64,000 nucleotides of DNA from Pectobacterium wasabiae CFBP 3304 (GTDB lineage Bacteria; Pseudomonadota; Gammaproteobacteria; Enterobacterales; Enterobacteriaceae), in the NCBI RefSeq assembly GCF_001742185.1, contig NZ_CP015750.1, forward strand, positions 1,550,001 to 1,614,000. Reading direction: 5' to 3'. The number at the start of each line of letters is the position of its first letter. Position 1 is the first letter of the stretch. The notes below the pieces were generated by a model, which saw only the letters and a list, made by a program, of their open reading frames with translations, had not been told where the DNA came from and searched no databases. The translations under genes and the position numbers were made by a program. Shown piece by piece: positions 8,178-16,241 of the stretch.

Positions 8178-10541
8178 ATGCACTCTCATCAGCACCACAG
8201 CGCTGAGAAATCAGCCTGCTGCAATAACGGCGTTCACCACGCGCCACGCAGTACCGCGCACAGCACGAAAAGCTGCTGTAATGCACACACGCAGCATTCG
8301 AACCACGCCGACCACAGTTGCTGTTCAACCAAGCATACGTCCGATGCCGCCGTTCAGACCGCATGTGGCACAGAGCAGCACTCGTCAGACAGCGGCGGTA
8401 GTGCGGATTCAGACGATCCCGATGGCGGAGACAGCGACAGGCCCCGATCCCACCAGCGTTTCAGTTGGAAAATCAGCGGGATGGATTGTCCCAGTTGCGC
8501 ACGTAAAATCGAAAATGCAGTAAAAAATCTCACCGGAATTGAACAGGCCAAAGTGCTGTTCGCCACCGAAAAATTGGTGGTTGATGCCTACACCGATATT
8601 CGCCCTCAGGTTCAACATGCCGTTCAGCAAGCGGGCTTCACCTTGCAGGACACCGCACTTCCCATCGCCCCACCCGACACGTCTACCGTGCGTCGTTTCG
8701 TGCATGAATATGGTTTCTTAATACTTTTCACTCTGCTGGCTGCTGCAAGCTGGGGACTTTCCCTGCTAAGCGAGCGCGGCGGGCAGATCGCGTTTATCGC
8801 AACCACCCTTGTCGGGCTGATCCCAATCCTGAAAAAAACGGTGCAGCTCATTCGCACGGGTACGCCCTTCGCGATTGAAACACTGATGAGCGTGGCCTCC
8901 ATCGGGGCGCTCTTGATTGGCGCGACCACCGAAGCCACGGTTATTTTGCTGCTGTTTATGCTGGGCGAATATCTAGAGTCTTACGCGGCAAGCCGTGCAC
9001 GACGGGGCGTAACCGCACTGATGGCGCTGCTTCCTGAAGATGCTACGGTCGTCGGCAACGGGCAGCGACGCCTCGTCCCTGTTGCGAGTCTGGTCCCCGG
9101 AGATGTCATTGAAGTCGCTCCCGGCGGGCGGCTCCCTGCCGATGCGGAGCTATTGAACAACGACGCCAGTTTTGATGAAAGCGCCCTGACCGGTGAGTCG
9201 GTGCCTGTTGAGCGCACACCCGGTGAAAAAATTGCCGCTGGCAGCCTGTGTGTCGATCGGGTCGTACAGTTGCGAGTGGTTTCACAACCGGGCAACAGCG
9301 CCATCGACCGCATTCTGCAACTGATAGAAGAAGCGGAAGAGCGCCGCGCGCCGATAGAACGCTTCCTCGATAAGTTCAGCCGCTACTACACACCAGCCAT
9401 TATGCTGCTGTCGCTGTTGGTGATTCTGGTGCCGCCGTTGCTGCTGGCACAGCCGTGGCAGGAATGGATTTATCGCGGGCTGACGCTGCTGTTAATCGGC
9501 TGTCCCTGTGCACTGGTGATCTCAACGCCTGCGGCGATTACGTCTGGGCTGGCTGCGGCAACACGCCGTGGAGCGCTAATTAAAGGCGGTGCCGCGCTGG
9601 AATCGCTGGGCAGCATCAAGACTATCGCATTTGATAAAACCGGCACGCTGACGGAAGGCAAGCCGCAGGTGACAGACGTGTTACCCGCCGCAGGTATTAG
9701 CGAAACGGCGCTGCTGACGCGCACCGCTGCGGTGGAATCGGGTTCGCACCATCCGCTTGCCAAAGCGATCGTCCAGCATGCACTGTCGAGCAGTACGTTC
9801 CTGCCGATGGCGGAAAACCGTAAAGCGCTGGCGGGTGTCGGCGTTGAAGGCACGATAGGCAGCAAGCGGATTCAGGTCAGCGCACCGACTCGCGTCGCGC
9901 CCGATCTGCTTGATGCCGACTGGTTGCAACGGGTTGATGCACTGGAAAGCGAAGGGAAAACCGTCGTGGTGGTGCAAGAAGATGACAGGTTGCTCGGCTT
10001 ATTGGCGCTGAGCGATACGCTACGCCACGATGCGCGTGAAGCGTTGGATGCCTTACAGCAGTTGGGGATCCGCGGCGTCATGCTCACGGGTGATAACCCC
10101 CGCGCGGCGGCGGCCATTGCAGCGACATTGGGGATCGATTACCGCGCCAGTCTGCTCCCTGCCGATAAGGTCACGGCAGTCAGCGAATTGGGTCAGCAGC
10201 ATCCTGTGGCAATGGTCGGCGACGGCATCAACGACGCACCGGCGATGAAAGCCGCAACGATCGGGATTGCGATGGGAAGCGGTACGGATGTAGCGCTGGA
10301 GACGGCCGATGCGGCATTAACGCACAGTCGCCTGACCGGGCTGGCGGCGATGATTAGCCTGTCGCGGGCGACACAGCGTAATATCCGTCAGAACATTACT
10401 ATCGCGCTAGGGTTAAAAGCGGTCTTTCTGGTCACCAGTATTCTGGGTATTACTGGGCTGTGGCTGGCGGTGCTGGCAGATTCCGGCGCAACGGCGCTGG
10501 TCACGGCCAACGCGCTGCGGCTATTGAGAAAACAGGACTAA
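8178..10541 (+). CDS. zntA: Zn(II)/Cd(II)/Pb(II)-exporting P-type ATPase
   Basis: ZntA pumps Zn2+, Cd2+ and Pb2+ from cytoplasm to periplasm. The 787-residue protein has an unusually long His/Cys-rich start (about 90 residues with several CC pairs and His clusters), then an HMA domain with GMDCPSC, the actuator loop around DASFDESALTGES, the ion site IGCPCALVIS, the phosphorylation site FDKTGTLTEG, a nucleotide domain with SHHPLAKA, and GDGINDAPAM. E. coli ZntA has 732 residues, so the extra length is almost all N-terminal. GGAGGAAG lies just before the ATG. I saw no clear ZntR dyad upstream. Confidence 0.96.
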   Translation: MHSHQHHSAEKSACCNNGVHHAPRSTAHSTKSCCNAHTQHSNHADHSCCSTKHTSDAAVQTACGTEQHSSDSGGSADSDDPDGGDSDRPRSHQRFSWKISGMDCPSCARKIENAVKNLTGIEQAKVLFATEKLVVDAYTDIRPQVQHAVQQAGFTLQDTALPIAPPDTSTVRRFVHEYGFLILFTLLAAASWGLSLLSERGGQIAFIATTLVGLIPILKKTVQLIRTGTPFAIETLMSVASIGALLIGATTEATVILLLFMLGEYLESYAASRARRGVTALMALLPEDATVVGNGQRRLVPVASLVPGDVIEVAPGGRLPADAELLNNDASFDESALTGESVPVERTPGEKIAAGSLCVDRVVQLRVVSQPGNSAIDRILQLIEEAEERRAPIERFLDKFSRYYTPAIMLLSLLVILVPPLLLAQPWQEWIYRGLTLLLIGCPCALVISTPAAITSGLAAATRRGALIKGGAALESLGSIKTIAFDKTGTLTEGKPQVTDVLPAAGISETALLTRTAAVESGSHHPLAKAIVQHALSSSTFLPMAENRKALAGVGVEGTIGSKRIQVSAPTRVAPDLLDADWLQRVDALESEGKTVVVVQEDDRLLGLLALSDTLRHDAREALDALQQLGIRGVMLTGDNPRAAAAIAATLGIDYRASLLPADKVTAVSELGQQHPVAMVGDGINDAPAMKAATIGIAMGSGTDVALETADAALTHSRLTGLAAMISLSRATQRNIRQNITIALGLKAVFLVTSILGITGLWLAVLADSGATALVTANALRLLRKQD

Positions 10542-10570
10542 TCGCGGTCTACGGTTCGCGGTGCAACGCC

Positions 10571-10603
10571 GCGCACCTGCGGCTTGAAGTATGACGAGTA
10601 TTA
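10571..10603. repeat. Fragment resembling one end of the element at 24888-25085
   Basis: GCACCTGCGGCTTGAAGTAT followed by GACGAGTATTA resembles the right end of the intergenic element in the bcs region (GCACATGCAACTTGAAGTAT, then TACGGGTATAA). It sits between the convergent zntA and tusA genes. It is probably a remnant of the same mobile palindromic family. Confidence 0.45.
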
Positions 10604-10843
10604 CCCTTTGCGCAGCAGATACCGATAGGGAATCTGCTCGGTCTCCTGCGCCAGAAGCTCATGCTCCATATACACGCAAAAACCGGGAATATCGCGAGTG
10701 GTGGCCGGATCGTCGGCAATAATCAGCAGCGTTTGCCCGGTTTCCATCTGGCGTACCGTCTTACGTACCATCATTACAGGCTCAGGGCAGCGTAGTCCCT
10801 GGGCATCAAGGGTTTTATCCGGGTTGGTAAAAGGATCGGTCAT
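10601..10843 (-). CDS. tusA: Sulfur carrier protein TusA
   Basis: TusA accepts persulfide sulfur from IscS and passes it to TusBCD for 2-thiouridine formation in tRNA wobble bases. The 80-residue protein carries the family motif [12 protein letters not shown] with the sulfur-binding Cys near residue 19, followed by [13 protein letters not shown] and PYRYLLRKG. The start at 10843 ([17 protein letters not shown]) matches E. coli TusA; an earlier ATG would add eight residues. Its place between zntA and yhhQ is as in E. coli. Confidence 0.95.
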   Translation of the reverse strand: MTDPFTNPDKTLDAQGLRCPEPVMMVRKTVRQMETGQTLLIIADDPATTRDIPGFCVYMEHELLAQETEQIPYRYLLRKG

Positions 10844-11038
10844 CAACGTTCTCAGTGCTGGAATCAAAAAACCGCCTTAGTTTACGCTGAGGATTTCCCG
10901 ACGCAAGCGACGACAACGTTTGCACATAAAACAACCATCTTTTCTCGGCAAAACACATGTCCGTAGCGAAATAATTGCATTAGCGAAACAATTGCGTATT
11001 ATGCCGCCGCGTTGCAGCATAAATCTGCACGTTATCTC

Positions 11039-11070
11039 TTGGGTTCCCTAACCCCAATAACCAAAAAGGT
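11039..11070 (+). promoter_or_regulatory. preQ1-I riboswitch (type III-like) in the yhhQ leader
   Basis: The bases just before yhhQ can form the compact H-type pseudoknot of a preQ1-I aptamer. P1 is TTGGG (11039-11043) with CCCAA (11053-11057). The loop carries CCT (11047-11049), which can pair with AGG (11067-11069), part of the AAAAAGG Shine-Dalgarno. The ATG follows at 11077. E. coli yhhQ is known to carry a type III preQ1-I riboswitch in which the ribosome-binding site takes part in sensing; this leader has the same layout. Pairings were found by eye. Confidence 0.75.
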
Positions 11071-11076
11071 CACATT

Positions 11077-11754
11077 ATGTATCGTTTTACTCCCCAGCAG
11101 CGGCTTACGGCGCTGATCTGGCTATCGTTGTTCCATATCCTGATCATTACGTCGAGTAATTATCTGGTCCAGCTCCCGGTATTGATTTTCGGTTTTCATA
11201 CCACCTGGGGCGCATTTACCTTTCCGTTTATTTTTCTGGCGACTGACCTGACTGTGCGGATTTTCGGTGCGCCGCTGGCGCGTCGTATCATTCTGACCGT
11301 CATGGTGCCTGCGTTGGTGATTTCCTATCTAATTTCATCACTGTTCTATCAGGGATCGTGGCAGTCATTTGAGTCGTTGAATCAGGTGAATATCGTCGTG
11401 GCACGTATCGCCTGCGCCAGCTTCATGGCGTATGTTCTGGGCCAGATTCTGGATGTCCACGTCTTCAATCGGCTGCGCCAGAAACGCGCGTGGTGGGTGG
11501 CACCCGCCGTTTCAATCGTGTTTGGTAATTTTAGCGACACGCTGGCCTTTTTCTTCATCGCGTTTTACCGCAGTACCGATGCCTTCATGGCAGCAAACTG
11601 GGTTGAAATTGCGATGGTGGATTATGCCTTCAAGCTGTTGATCAGCCTGGCGTTCTTCCTGCCGATGTACGGTGTCATGTTGAACATGGTACTCAAACGT
11701 CTGAGCGAGCAGAAAGGCACTCCCAGCTATTACTCCGTCAGCAGTCACCATTAA
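11077..11754 (+). CDS. yhhQ: Queuosine precursor transporter YhhQ
   Basis: YhhQ imports queuosine precursors (preQ0 and preQ1 in E. coli) across the inner membrane for tRNA modification. The 225-residue protein has six or seven membrane segments and the COG1738 features: SSNYLVQLPV near the start, FIFLATDLTVRIFG, and FGNFSDTLAFFFIAF. Length and sequence agree with E. coli. The preQ1 riboswitch-like leader immediately upstream fits this role. Confidence 0.94.
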   Translation: MYRFTPQQRLTALIWLSLFHILIITSSNYLVQLPVLIFGFHTTWGAFTFPFIFLATDLTVRIFGAPLARRIILTVMVPALVISYLISSLFYQGSWQSFESLNQVNIVVARIACASFMAYVLGQILDVHVFNRLRQKRAWWVAPAVSIVFGNFSDTLAFFFIAFYRSTDAFMAANWVEIAMVDYAFKLLISLAFFLPMYGVMLNMVLKRLSEQKGTPSYYSVSSHH

Positions 11755-11763
11755 TTCCTATCA

Positions 11764-11786
11764 GGCGGCGATTCACGCCGCCTTTT
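11764..11786 (+). terminator. yhhQ terminator
   Basis: A perfect 7-bp stem GGCGGCG/CGCCGCC with loop ATTCA and a TTTT run lies ten bases after the yhhQ stop codon. Confidence 0.85.
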
Positions 11787-11939
11787 CCCTTAAGTCACTC
11801 ATCGTTTTGTAAAAATAACGCAGGTTCAAACAATGGTTTGCAACAACAAAATGCTTGTTTTTGCTACCTGAATAGGGTGCCATACTGTTATTACCTGTTT
11901 AAAAATATTACCTGTTAAAAAACGAGAGAAAGGGAACCT

Positions 11940-12506
11940 ATGTCGAATGTAATCAAATACCTCGGTGTCGGCTTGCTTGTCGGACTGCTTGCTGCCTGTG
12001 ATGGCAAAACGGATGACGCCGCAAAAGCAGGCGCACAAGATAAACCCGCCGCAGAAGCCAGCGCGAGCCAGAACATTGAATTAATGGAGGGTAAAATTGC
12101 GTTTACTCTACCAGCCGATATGCGTGACCAAAGCGGTAAAGTCGGTACACAAGCGAACAACATGCACGTTTACGCGAATGACAACGGGCAGAAAGCCGTC
12201 ATCGTGATCCTAGGCGATAACACCACGGAAGAGTTGACCGTGCTAGCACAGCGTCTGGAAGATCAGCAGCGCACGCGTGACGCTAACCTTCAGGTCGTCA
12301 CCAACAAAACCATCGACGTTGATGGCAAGAAACTGCAACAGCTCGACAGCATTATCACCAGCAGCGGACAGCAGGCTTATTCCTCTGTGGTATTAGGCAA
12401 AGTGGAAAACCAACTGCTGACCTTGCAGATCACGCTGCCAGCCAGCAATCAGCAACAGGCACAGAGCGAAGCAGAAGGCATCATCCACACGCTGAAGCTG
12501 AAATAA
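11940..12506 (+). CDS. dcrB: DcrB lipoprotein
   Basis: This 188-residue lipoprotein has a short leader [20 protein letters not shown] in which Cys20 is the lipidated residue (lipobox LAAC). The mature part ([62 protein letters not shown]) follows E. coli DcrB, first described as needed for infection by phage C1 and linked to membrane and lipoprotein maturation stress. The residue after Cys20 is Asp, which favours retention in the inner membrane by the Lol +2 rule. GAGAAAGGGAACCT precedes the ATG. Confidence 0.93.
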   Translation: MSNVIKYLGVGLLVGLLAACDGKTDDAAKAGAQDKPAAEASASQNIELMEGKIAFTLPADMRDQSGKVGTQANNMHVYANDNGQKAVIVILGDNTTEELTVLAQRLEDQQRTRDANLQVVTNKTIDVDGKKLQQLDSIITSSGQQAYSSVVLGKVENQLLTLQITLPASNQQQAQSEAEGIIHTLKLK

Positions 12507-12526
12507 TCGACGCTATTGTCTGAGAG

Positions 12527-12544
12527 TAGCCACTTCGGTGGCTA
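12527..12544 (+). terminator. Stable TTCG hairpin after dcrB
   Basis: TAGCCAC-TTCG-GTGGCTA is a perfect 7-bp stem closed by a very stable tetraloop, 20 bases after the dcrB stop. No T-run follows, so termination may be weak or the hairpin may protect the 3' end. Confidence 0.5.
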
Positions 12545-12576
12545 TTCGAAGGACATAACAAAGCACGCAGAGCGGC

Positions 12577-12673
12577 GATAATGGATAGATCGTAAAGACG
12601 CTGTAAATACATCCATGTACGCTCGAGCCGCGCCATCCTTGGCGCGGACGCTTTACTCTTCTATTCCATTATC
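12577..12673. repeat. Long palindromic intergenic repeat between dcrB and yhhS
   Basis: The arms GATAATGGATAGA (12577-12589) and TCTATTCCATTATC (12660-12673) are inverted copies with one extra T. A second partial pair lies inside (GTAAAG near 12592 with CTTTAC near 12651), and a perfect CCGCGCC/GGCGCGG hairpin at 12628-12647 is at the centre. The whole can fold as a near-100-base cruciform between two convergent genes. It has the look of the short palindromic repeat families of enterobacteria. I cannot name the family without a genome-wide search. Confidence 0.65.
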
Positions 12674-12724
12674 CCCGTTTTCATTTCATGAATTAGGATT
12701 GTCTACGGCCTGTATTATCGTTCT

Positions 12725-13921
12725 CTATACGCTGGTGATTCGCTGAGTCAGTCGCCACGTCAACGCCAGACCGCATAGCCCTAGCAGCGCCGCCGCCAGA
12801 TAAATAGAAGCGATGCCGGTATAGCTCATCAGCACACCCGCCACCGGCCCGACGATGCCCAATGATAGGTCGAGGAATATCGTATAGGTTGCCAGCGCAC
12901 TGCCCTGATTCTGTGGTGATACGGCCTTGACGGCTACAACACCCAGTGCCGGGAATACCAGAGAGAAACCCGCCCCCGCGAGGAATGCCCCCACTTCCGC
13001 CATGAGCGGTTGCGTTGCGCCCCACACCAGCAACAGGCCTACAATTTCAACCACAAAACACGCCATCGCTACGCGTAGCCCGCCAAATCGCTGAATACTG
13101 TTGGGGAAAACCAGTCGCGCGCCAACAAAAGCACAACTGAAAATGGTTAACGTCAGCGCAGCCCCATCCCAGTGACGATCGGCATAAAACAAGGTGATGA
13201 ACGTGGCGATCACGCCAAAACCCGCGGAGGCGATCGCCAGAATAATGCCGTAAACCCAGACTTTCCCCAGCACTTCGCGGAAGGGGATCTTTTTACCGGG
13301 CGCGACCTGCACCGCTGGACGCGGCAGCGCAAAGATAATCGCCACGGCCGCACTCAGGATGATGCACACGGAGAGTAACTTTAGCCCGCCAACATGATTA
13401 AGCCAGACGCCGAGCGGTGCACCAATCGCCATAGCACCGTAAGTCGCAATGCCATTCCACGAAATCACGCGCCCGATATGTCGGGAACCCACGACGCCAA
13501 CCCCCCAGAGCGTTGCACCTGTACCAGCGAAACTCTGTCCGGCACCCAGCACGACACGCCCGAAACACAATAGCAGCAGCGTGATGGCGGGCGATCCGTC
13601 GCTAAAAGCAGCAAGCAGGTAAAATACCCCGCTCAGCATAACGCCCACCAATCCCCAGACGACAATTTTCTTCGGCCCTTTTTCATCGGCGCTGCGACCG
13701 GCATGGGGACGGCTCAACAGCGTGGAGAAATATTGCAGGCTGATCACCAATCCGGCCCAGAATGCGCTATAGCCGAGGTGGTCATGCACATACCCCGGCA
13801 GCACCGCCAGCGGCAGGCCAATATTCAGATAGCTGGCGAAGTTGAACGCCACAATCGAAACGATGCGTAAATTGAGGCGCAGACCGCTCAACGCCGGTTC
13901 GGATGGGGAAGGTATTGGCAT
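12725..13921 (-). CDS. yhhS: MFS transporter YhhS
   Basis: This 398-residue major facilitator with twelve predicted membrane segments is close to E. coli YhhS throughout (GLRLNLRIVSIVAFNFASYLNIGLPLAVLPGYVHD; the loop SRPHAGRSADEKGPKK, the MFS A-motif; WGVGVVGSRHIGRVISWNGIATYG). It probably exports small molecules by proton antiport; the substrate is not established. It is convergent with dcrB and divergent from yhjD. Confidence 0.92.
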   Translation of the reverse strand: MPIPSPSEPALSGLRLNLRIVSIVAFNFASYLNIGLPLAVLPGYVHDHLGYSAFWAGLVISLQYFSTLLSRPHAGRSADEKGPKKIVVWGLVGVMLSGVFYLLAAFSDGSPAITLLLLCFGRVVLGAGQSFAGTGATLWGVGVVGSRHIGRVISWNGIATYGAMAIGAPLGVWLNHVGGLKLLSVCIILSAAVAIIFALPRPAVQVAPGKKIPFREVLGKVWVYGIILAIASAGFGVIATFITLFYADRHWDGAALTLTIFSCAFVGARLVFPNSIQRFGGLRVAMACFVVEIVGLLLVWGATQPLMAEVGAFLAGAGFSLVFPALGVVAVKAVSPQNQGSALATYTIFLDLSLGIVGPVAGVLMSYTGIASIYLAAALLGLCGLALTWRLTQRITSV

Positions 13922-14058
13922 GAAAAATTCACTCGCTTAACGTCCATGTATGACGGACGTTCAAAAAACATCAAAAAGTAACATTCTTATATTGTTGGTT
14001 ATAATCAAACTTATATTTTGTCTCTCAATAAACTAATCCCGAACACAGGAGAAACGCA

Positions 14059-15075
14059 ATGCCTGTACCGGTAGACCCGGAACGTCAGTCACCATCGTCC
14101 ACCCCAGAAGGGAATAAATCGCCACAGAAACCCCTCTCGTTTTTGGGCAAGAGCAAACGTCTGGCCGCACGAATTCAGGCGATTCCCAGCGTGGCGCACC
14201 TGATTCGCGCAGGCGAGCGTTTCAACGATCGCATGGGCAATCAGTTTGGCGCAGCCATTACCTATTTTTCCTTTCTGTCGCTGATCCCCATTCTCATGGT
14301 GTCCTTTGCTGCCGTGGGCTTCGTGTTGGCCTCCAATCCCGATCTACTGACAGGGCTGATCAATCGCATCGTTAACAGCATCAGCGATCCCAATCTGGCC
14401 AATACGCTGAAAAGTACCGTCAATACCGCCGTGCAGCAGCGTACCACCGTCGGGCTTACCGGTTTGCTGATCGCACTCTATTCCGGCATCAGTTGGATGG
14501 GAAACCTGCGTGAAGCGATTCGCGCCCAGTCGCGCGATGTATGGGAACGGAACCCGAAGGATGAAGAGAAGATTTACTTTCAGTACACGCGGGATTTCCT
14601 GTCGCTGACAGGGTTGGTCATTGCGCTCATCATTACGCTTTTCCTGACCTCCGTTGCGGGCACCGCGCAAAACATGATTGTGACCGCGCTGGGGTTAGAT
14701 GGCATCGAGTGGTTGCGCCCCGCATTAACGCTAATTGCGCTATCAATTTCAATATTCGCCAACTATCTGTTATTCCTGTGGATATTTTTCGTCTTACCGC
14801 GCCATAAACCCAAGCGTAAAGCACTTTTTCGCGGCACGCTGATTGCCGCCGTCGGTTTTGAAGCCATCAAGTTCGCGATGACTGTCGCGCTGCCTAAACT
14901 CGCCAGTTCTCCTTCAGGAGCTGCGTTCGGCTCGGTCATTGGCCTGATGGCGTTCTTCTATTTCTTCGCTCGCCTGACGCTTTTCTGCGCCGCCTGGATC
15001 GCGACAGCGAATTATAAAGGCGACGTCTCGACAGACCAGAACGAGCAAGAGAAAGAACCGCCTTCTCCGCACTAA
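14059..15075 (+). CDS. yhjD: YhjD, YihY/BrkB-family inner membrane protein
   Basis: This 338-residue membrane protein of the YihY/virulence-factor-BrkB family (Pfam Virul_fac_BrkB) is close to E. coli YhjD: RAGERFNDRMGNQFGAAITYFSFLSLIPILMVSF, SGISWMGNLREAIRAQSRDVWERNP, SPSGAAFGSVIGLMAFFYFFARLTLFCAAWIATA. YhjD is the inner membrane protein whose mutation lets E. coli survive with lipid A precursors (lipid IVA), but its normal substrate is debated. Both termini are hydrophilic and probably cytoplasmic. It is followed by the kdgK control region. Confidence 0.9.
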   Translation: MPVPVDPERQSPSSTPEGNKSPQKPLSFLGKSKRLAARIQAIPSVAHLIRAGERFNDRMGNQFGAAITYFSFLSLIPILMVSFAAVGFVLASNPDLLTGLINRIVNSISDPNLANTLKSTVNTAVQQRTTVGLTGLLIALYSGISWMGNLREAIRAQSRDVWERNPKDEEKIYFQYTRDFLSLTGLVIALIITLFLTSVAGTAQNMIVTALGLDGIEWLRPALTLIALSISIFANYLLFLWIFFVLPRHKPKRKALFRGTLIAAVGFEAIKFAMTVALPKLASSPSGAAFGSVIGLMAFFYFFARLTLFCAAWIATANYKGDVSTDQNEQEKEPPSPH

Positions 15076-15116
15076 AAACAGCGGGAAAGCGCTGGTTTTC
15101 CGATCTGCGTCATGAA

Positions 15117-15137
15117 AAAATAAAACATCGTTTCAGA
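15117..15137. promoter_or_regulatory. Putative KdgR operator upstream of kdgK
   Basis: AAAATAAAACATCGTTTCAGA matches the KdgR box of pectinolytic enterobacteria (AATRAAAYRNNRTTTYATT type): AAAAC on the left and GTTTCA on the right around a short centre. It lies about 105 bases before the kdgK start. KdgR represses pectin-catabolism genes until KDG accumulates, and KDG is the substrate of KdgK. Confidence 0.7.
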
Positions 15138-15145
15138 GCTATTGA

Positions 15146-15173
15146 CTCAGTCTCACGTAATGTTGAGACTGAG
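15146..15173 (+). repeat. Perfect 10-bp inverted repeat between the KdgR box and kdgK
   Basis: CTCAGTCTCA (15146-15155) and TGAGACTGAG (15164-15173) are exact inverted copies with an 8-base spacer, followed by GTTAATTTTCGCGTTTTT. It may terminate yhjD transcription or form part of the kdgK leader or operator region. Confidence 0.6.
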
Positions 15174-15241
15174 GTTAATTTTCGCGTTTTTATACCCTAA
15201 TAATTCGCGTCCCAGGGTACCTTTTAAACAGGCCAAAAGTG

Positions 15242-16174
15242 ATGACAACAACTAACATTGCCGTAATCGGCGAATGCATGATCGAACTGTCGCAGAAGGG
15301 CACGGATCTTAACCGTGGATTTGGTGGCGATTCGCTGAACACCGCCGTTTACATTGCCCGTCAGGTAAACGCTGAGAAGCTGGGCGTGCATTACGTGACC
15401 GCACTCGGCACCGATAGCTTCAGTACCGAGATGGTTGCCGCCTGGCAGAACGAAGGGGTGAAAACCGATCTGGTTCAGCGACTGGACAACAAACTGCCCG
15501 GATTGTATTTCATTGAAACCGACAATAGCGGCGAGCGTACATTCTACTATTGGCGTAACGATGCCGCTGCCCGCTACTGGCTGGACAGCCCGGAAGCAGA
15601 AAAAATCGGTCAGGCGCTGGCTCAATTTGACTATCTCTACCTGAGCGGCATCAGTCTGGCGATCCTGAACGCCGAAAGCCGCCAGCGTCTCCTCGCCCTG
15701 CTGCGCGCCTGCCGCGCCAACGGCGGCAAAGTGATTTTTGATAACAACTATCGCCCACGTTTGTGGCAGAGCAAGGAAGAGACGCAACAAGCCTACACCG
15801 ACATCCTGTCCTGTACGGATATTGCCTTCCTGACGTTGGATGACGAAGACATGCTGTGGGGCACGAAGCCGCTGGAAGCGGTGCTGGAACGGACGCACGG
15901 TTTGGGCGTTAGCGAAGTCGTCATCAAACGCGGTGCCGATTCCTGCATCGTGTCAGAGCGCGGACAAGCGCTGGTCGATGTCCCTGCAATAAAATTACCG
16001 AAAGAGAAAGTGGTCGATACCACCGCAGCAGGCGACTCCTTCAGCGCGGGCTATCTGTCAGTACGCCTGAACGGCGGCGGCACGCAGGAAGCCGCACAAC
16101 GCGGTCACCTGACGGCTAGCACGGTCATTCAATACCGTGGCGCGATCATCCCGCTTGATGCAATGCCTGCGTAA
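15242..16174 (+). CDS. kdgK: 2-dehydro-3-deoxygluconate kinase
   Basis: KdgK phosphorylates 2-keto-3-deoxygluconate (KDG), the common product of pectin and hexuronate breakdown, to KDPG, which Eda then splits. The 310-residue PfkB-family protein begins NIAVIGECMIELS, has GFGGDSLNTAVYIAR, and carries the PfkB ATP/anion-hole motif DTTAAGDSFSAGYL with the catalytic Asp near residue 265. The start is set at the ATG 15242, with AGG nine bases before; a GTG lies directly upstream. The KdgR box upstream ties it to pectin control. Confidence 0.95.
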   Translation: MTTTNIAVIGECMIELSQKGTDLNRGFGGDSLNTAVYIARQVNAEKLGVHYVTALGTDSFSTEMVAAWQNEGVKTDLVQRLDNKLPGLYFIETDNSGERTFYYWRNDAAARYWLDSPEAEKIGQALAQFDYLYLSGISLAILNAESRQRLLALLRACRANGGKVIFDNNYRPRLWQSKEETQQAYTDILSCTDIAFLTLDDEDMLWGTKPLEAVLERTHGLGVSEVVIKRGADSCIVSERGQALVDVPAIKLPKEKVVDTTAAGDSFSAGYLSVRLNGGGTQEAAQRGHLTASTVIQYRGAIIPLDAMPA

Positions 16175-16198
16175 ACGTGACGTAGTGTGAGAATAAGC

Positions 16199-16222
16199 AA
16201 AAGGCCGCAACAGCGGCCTTTT
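16199..16222. terminator. Bidirectional terminator between kdgK and yhjJ
   Basis: AAAAGGCCGC-AACA-GCGGCCTTTT is a perfect 10-bp palindrome with a T-run on either strand, placed between the convergent kdgK and yhjJ stop codons. Confidence 0.9.
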
Positions 16223-16241
16223 CTATTTACTGATTGCGGGG

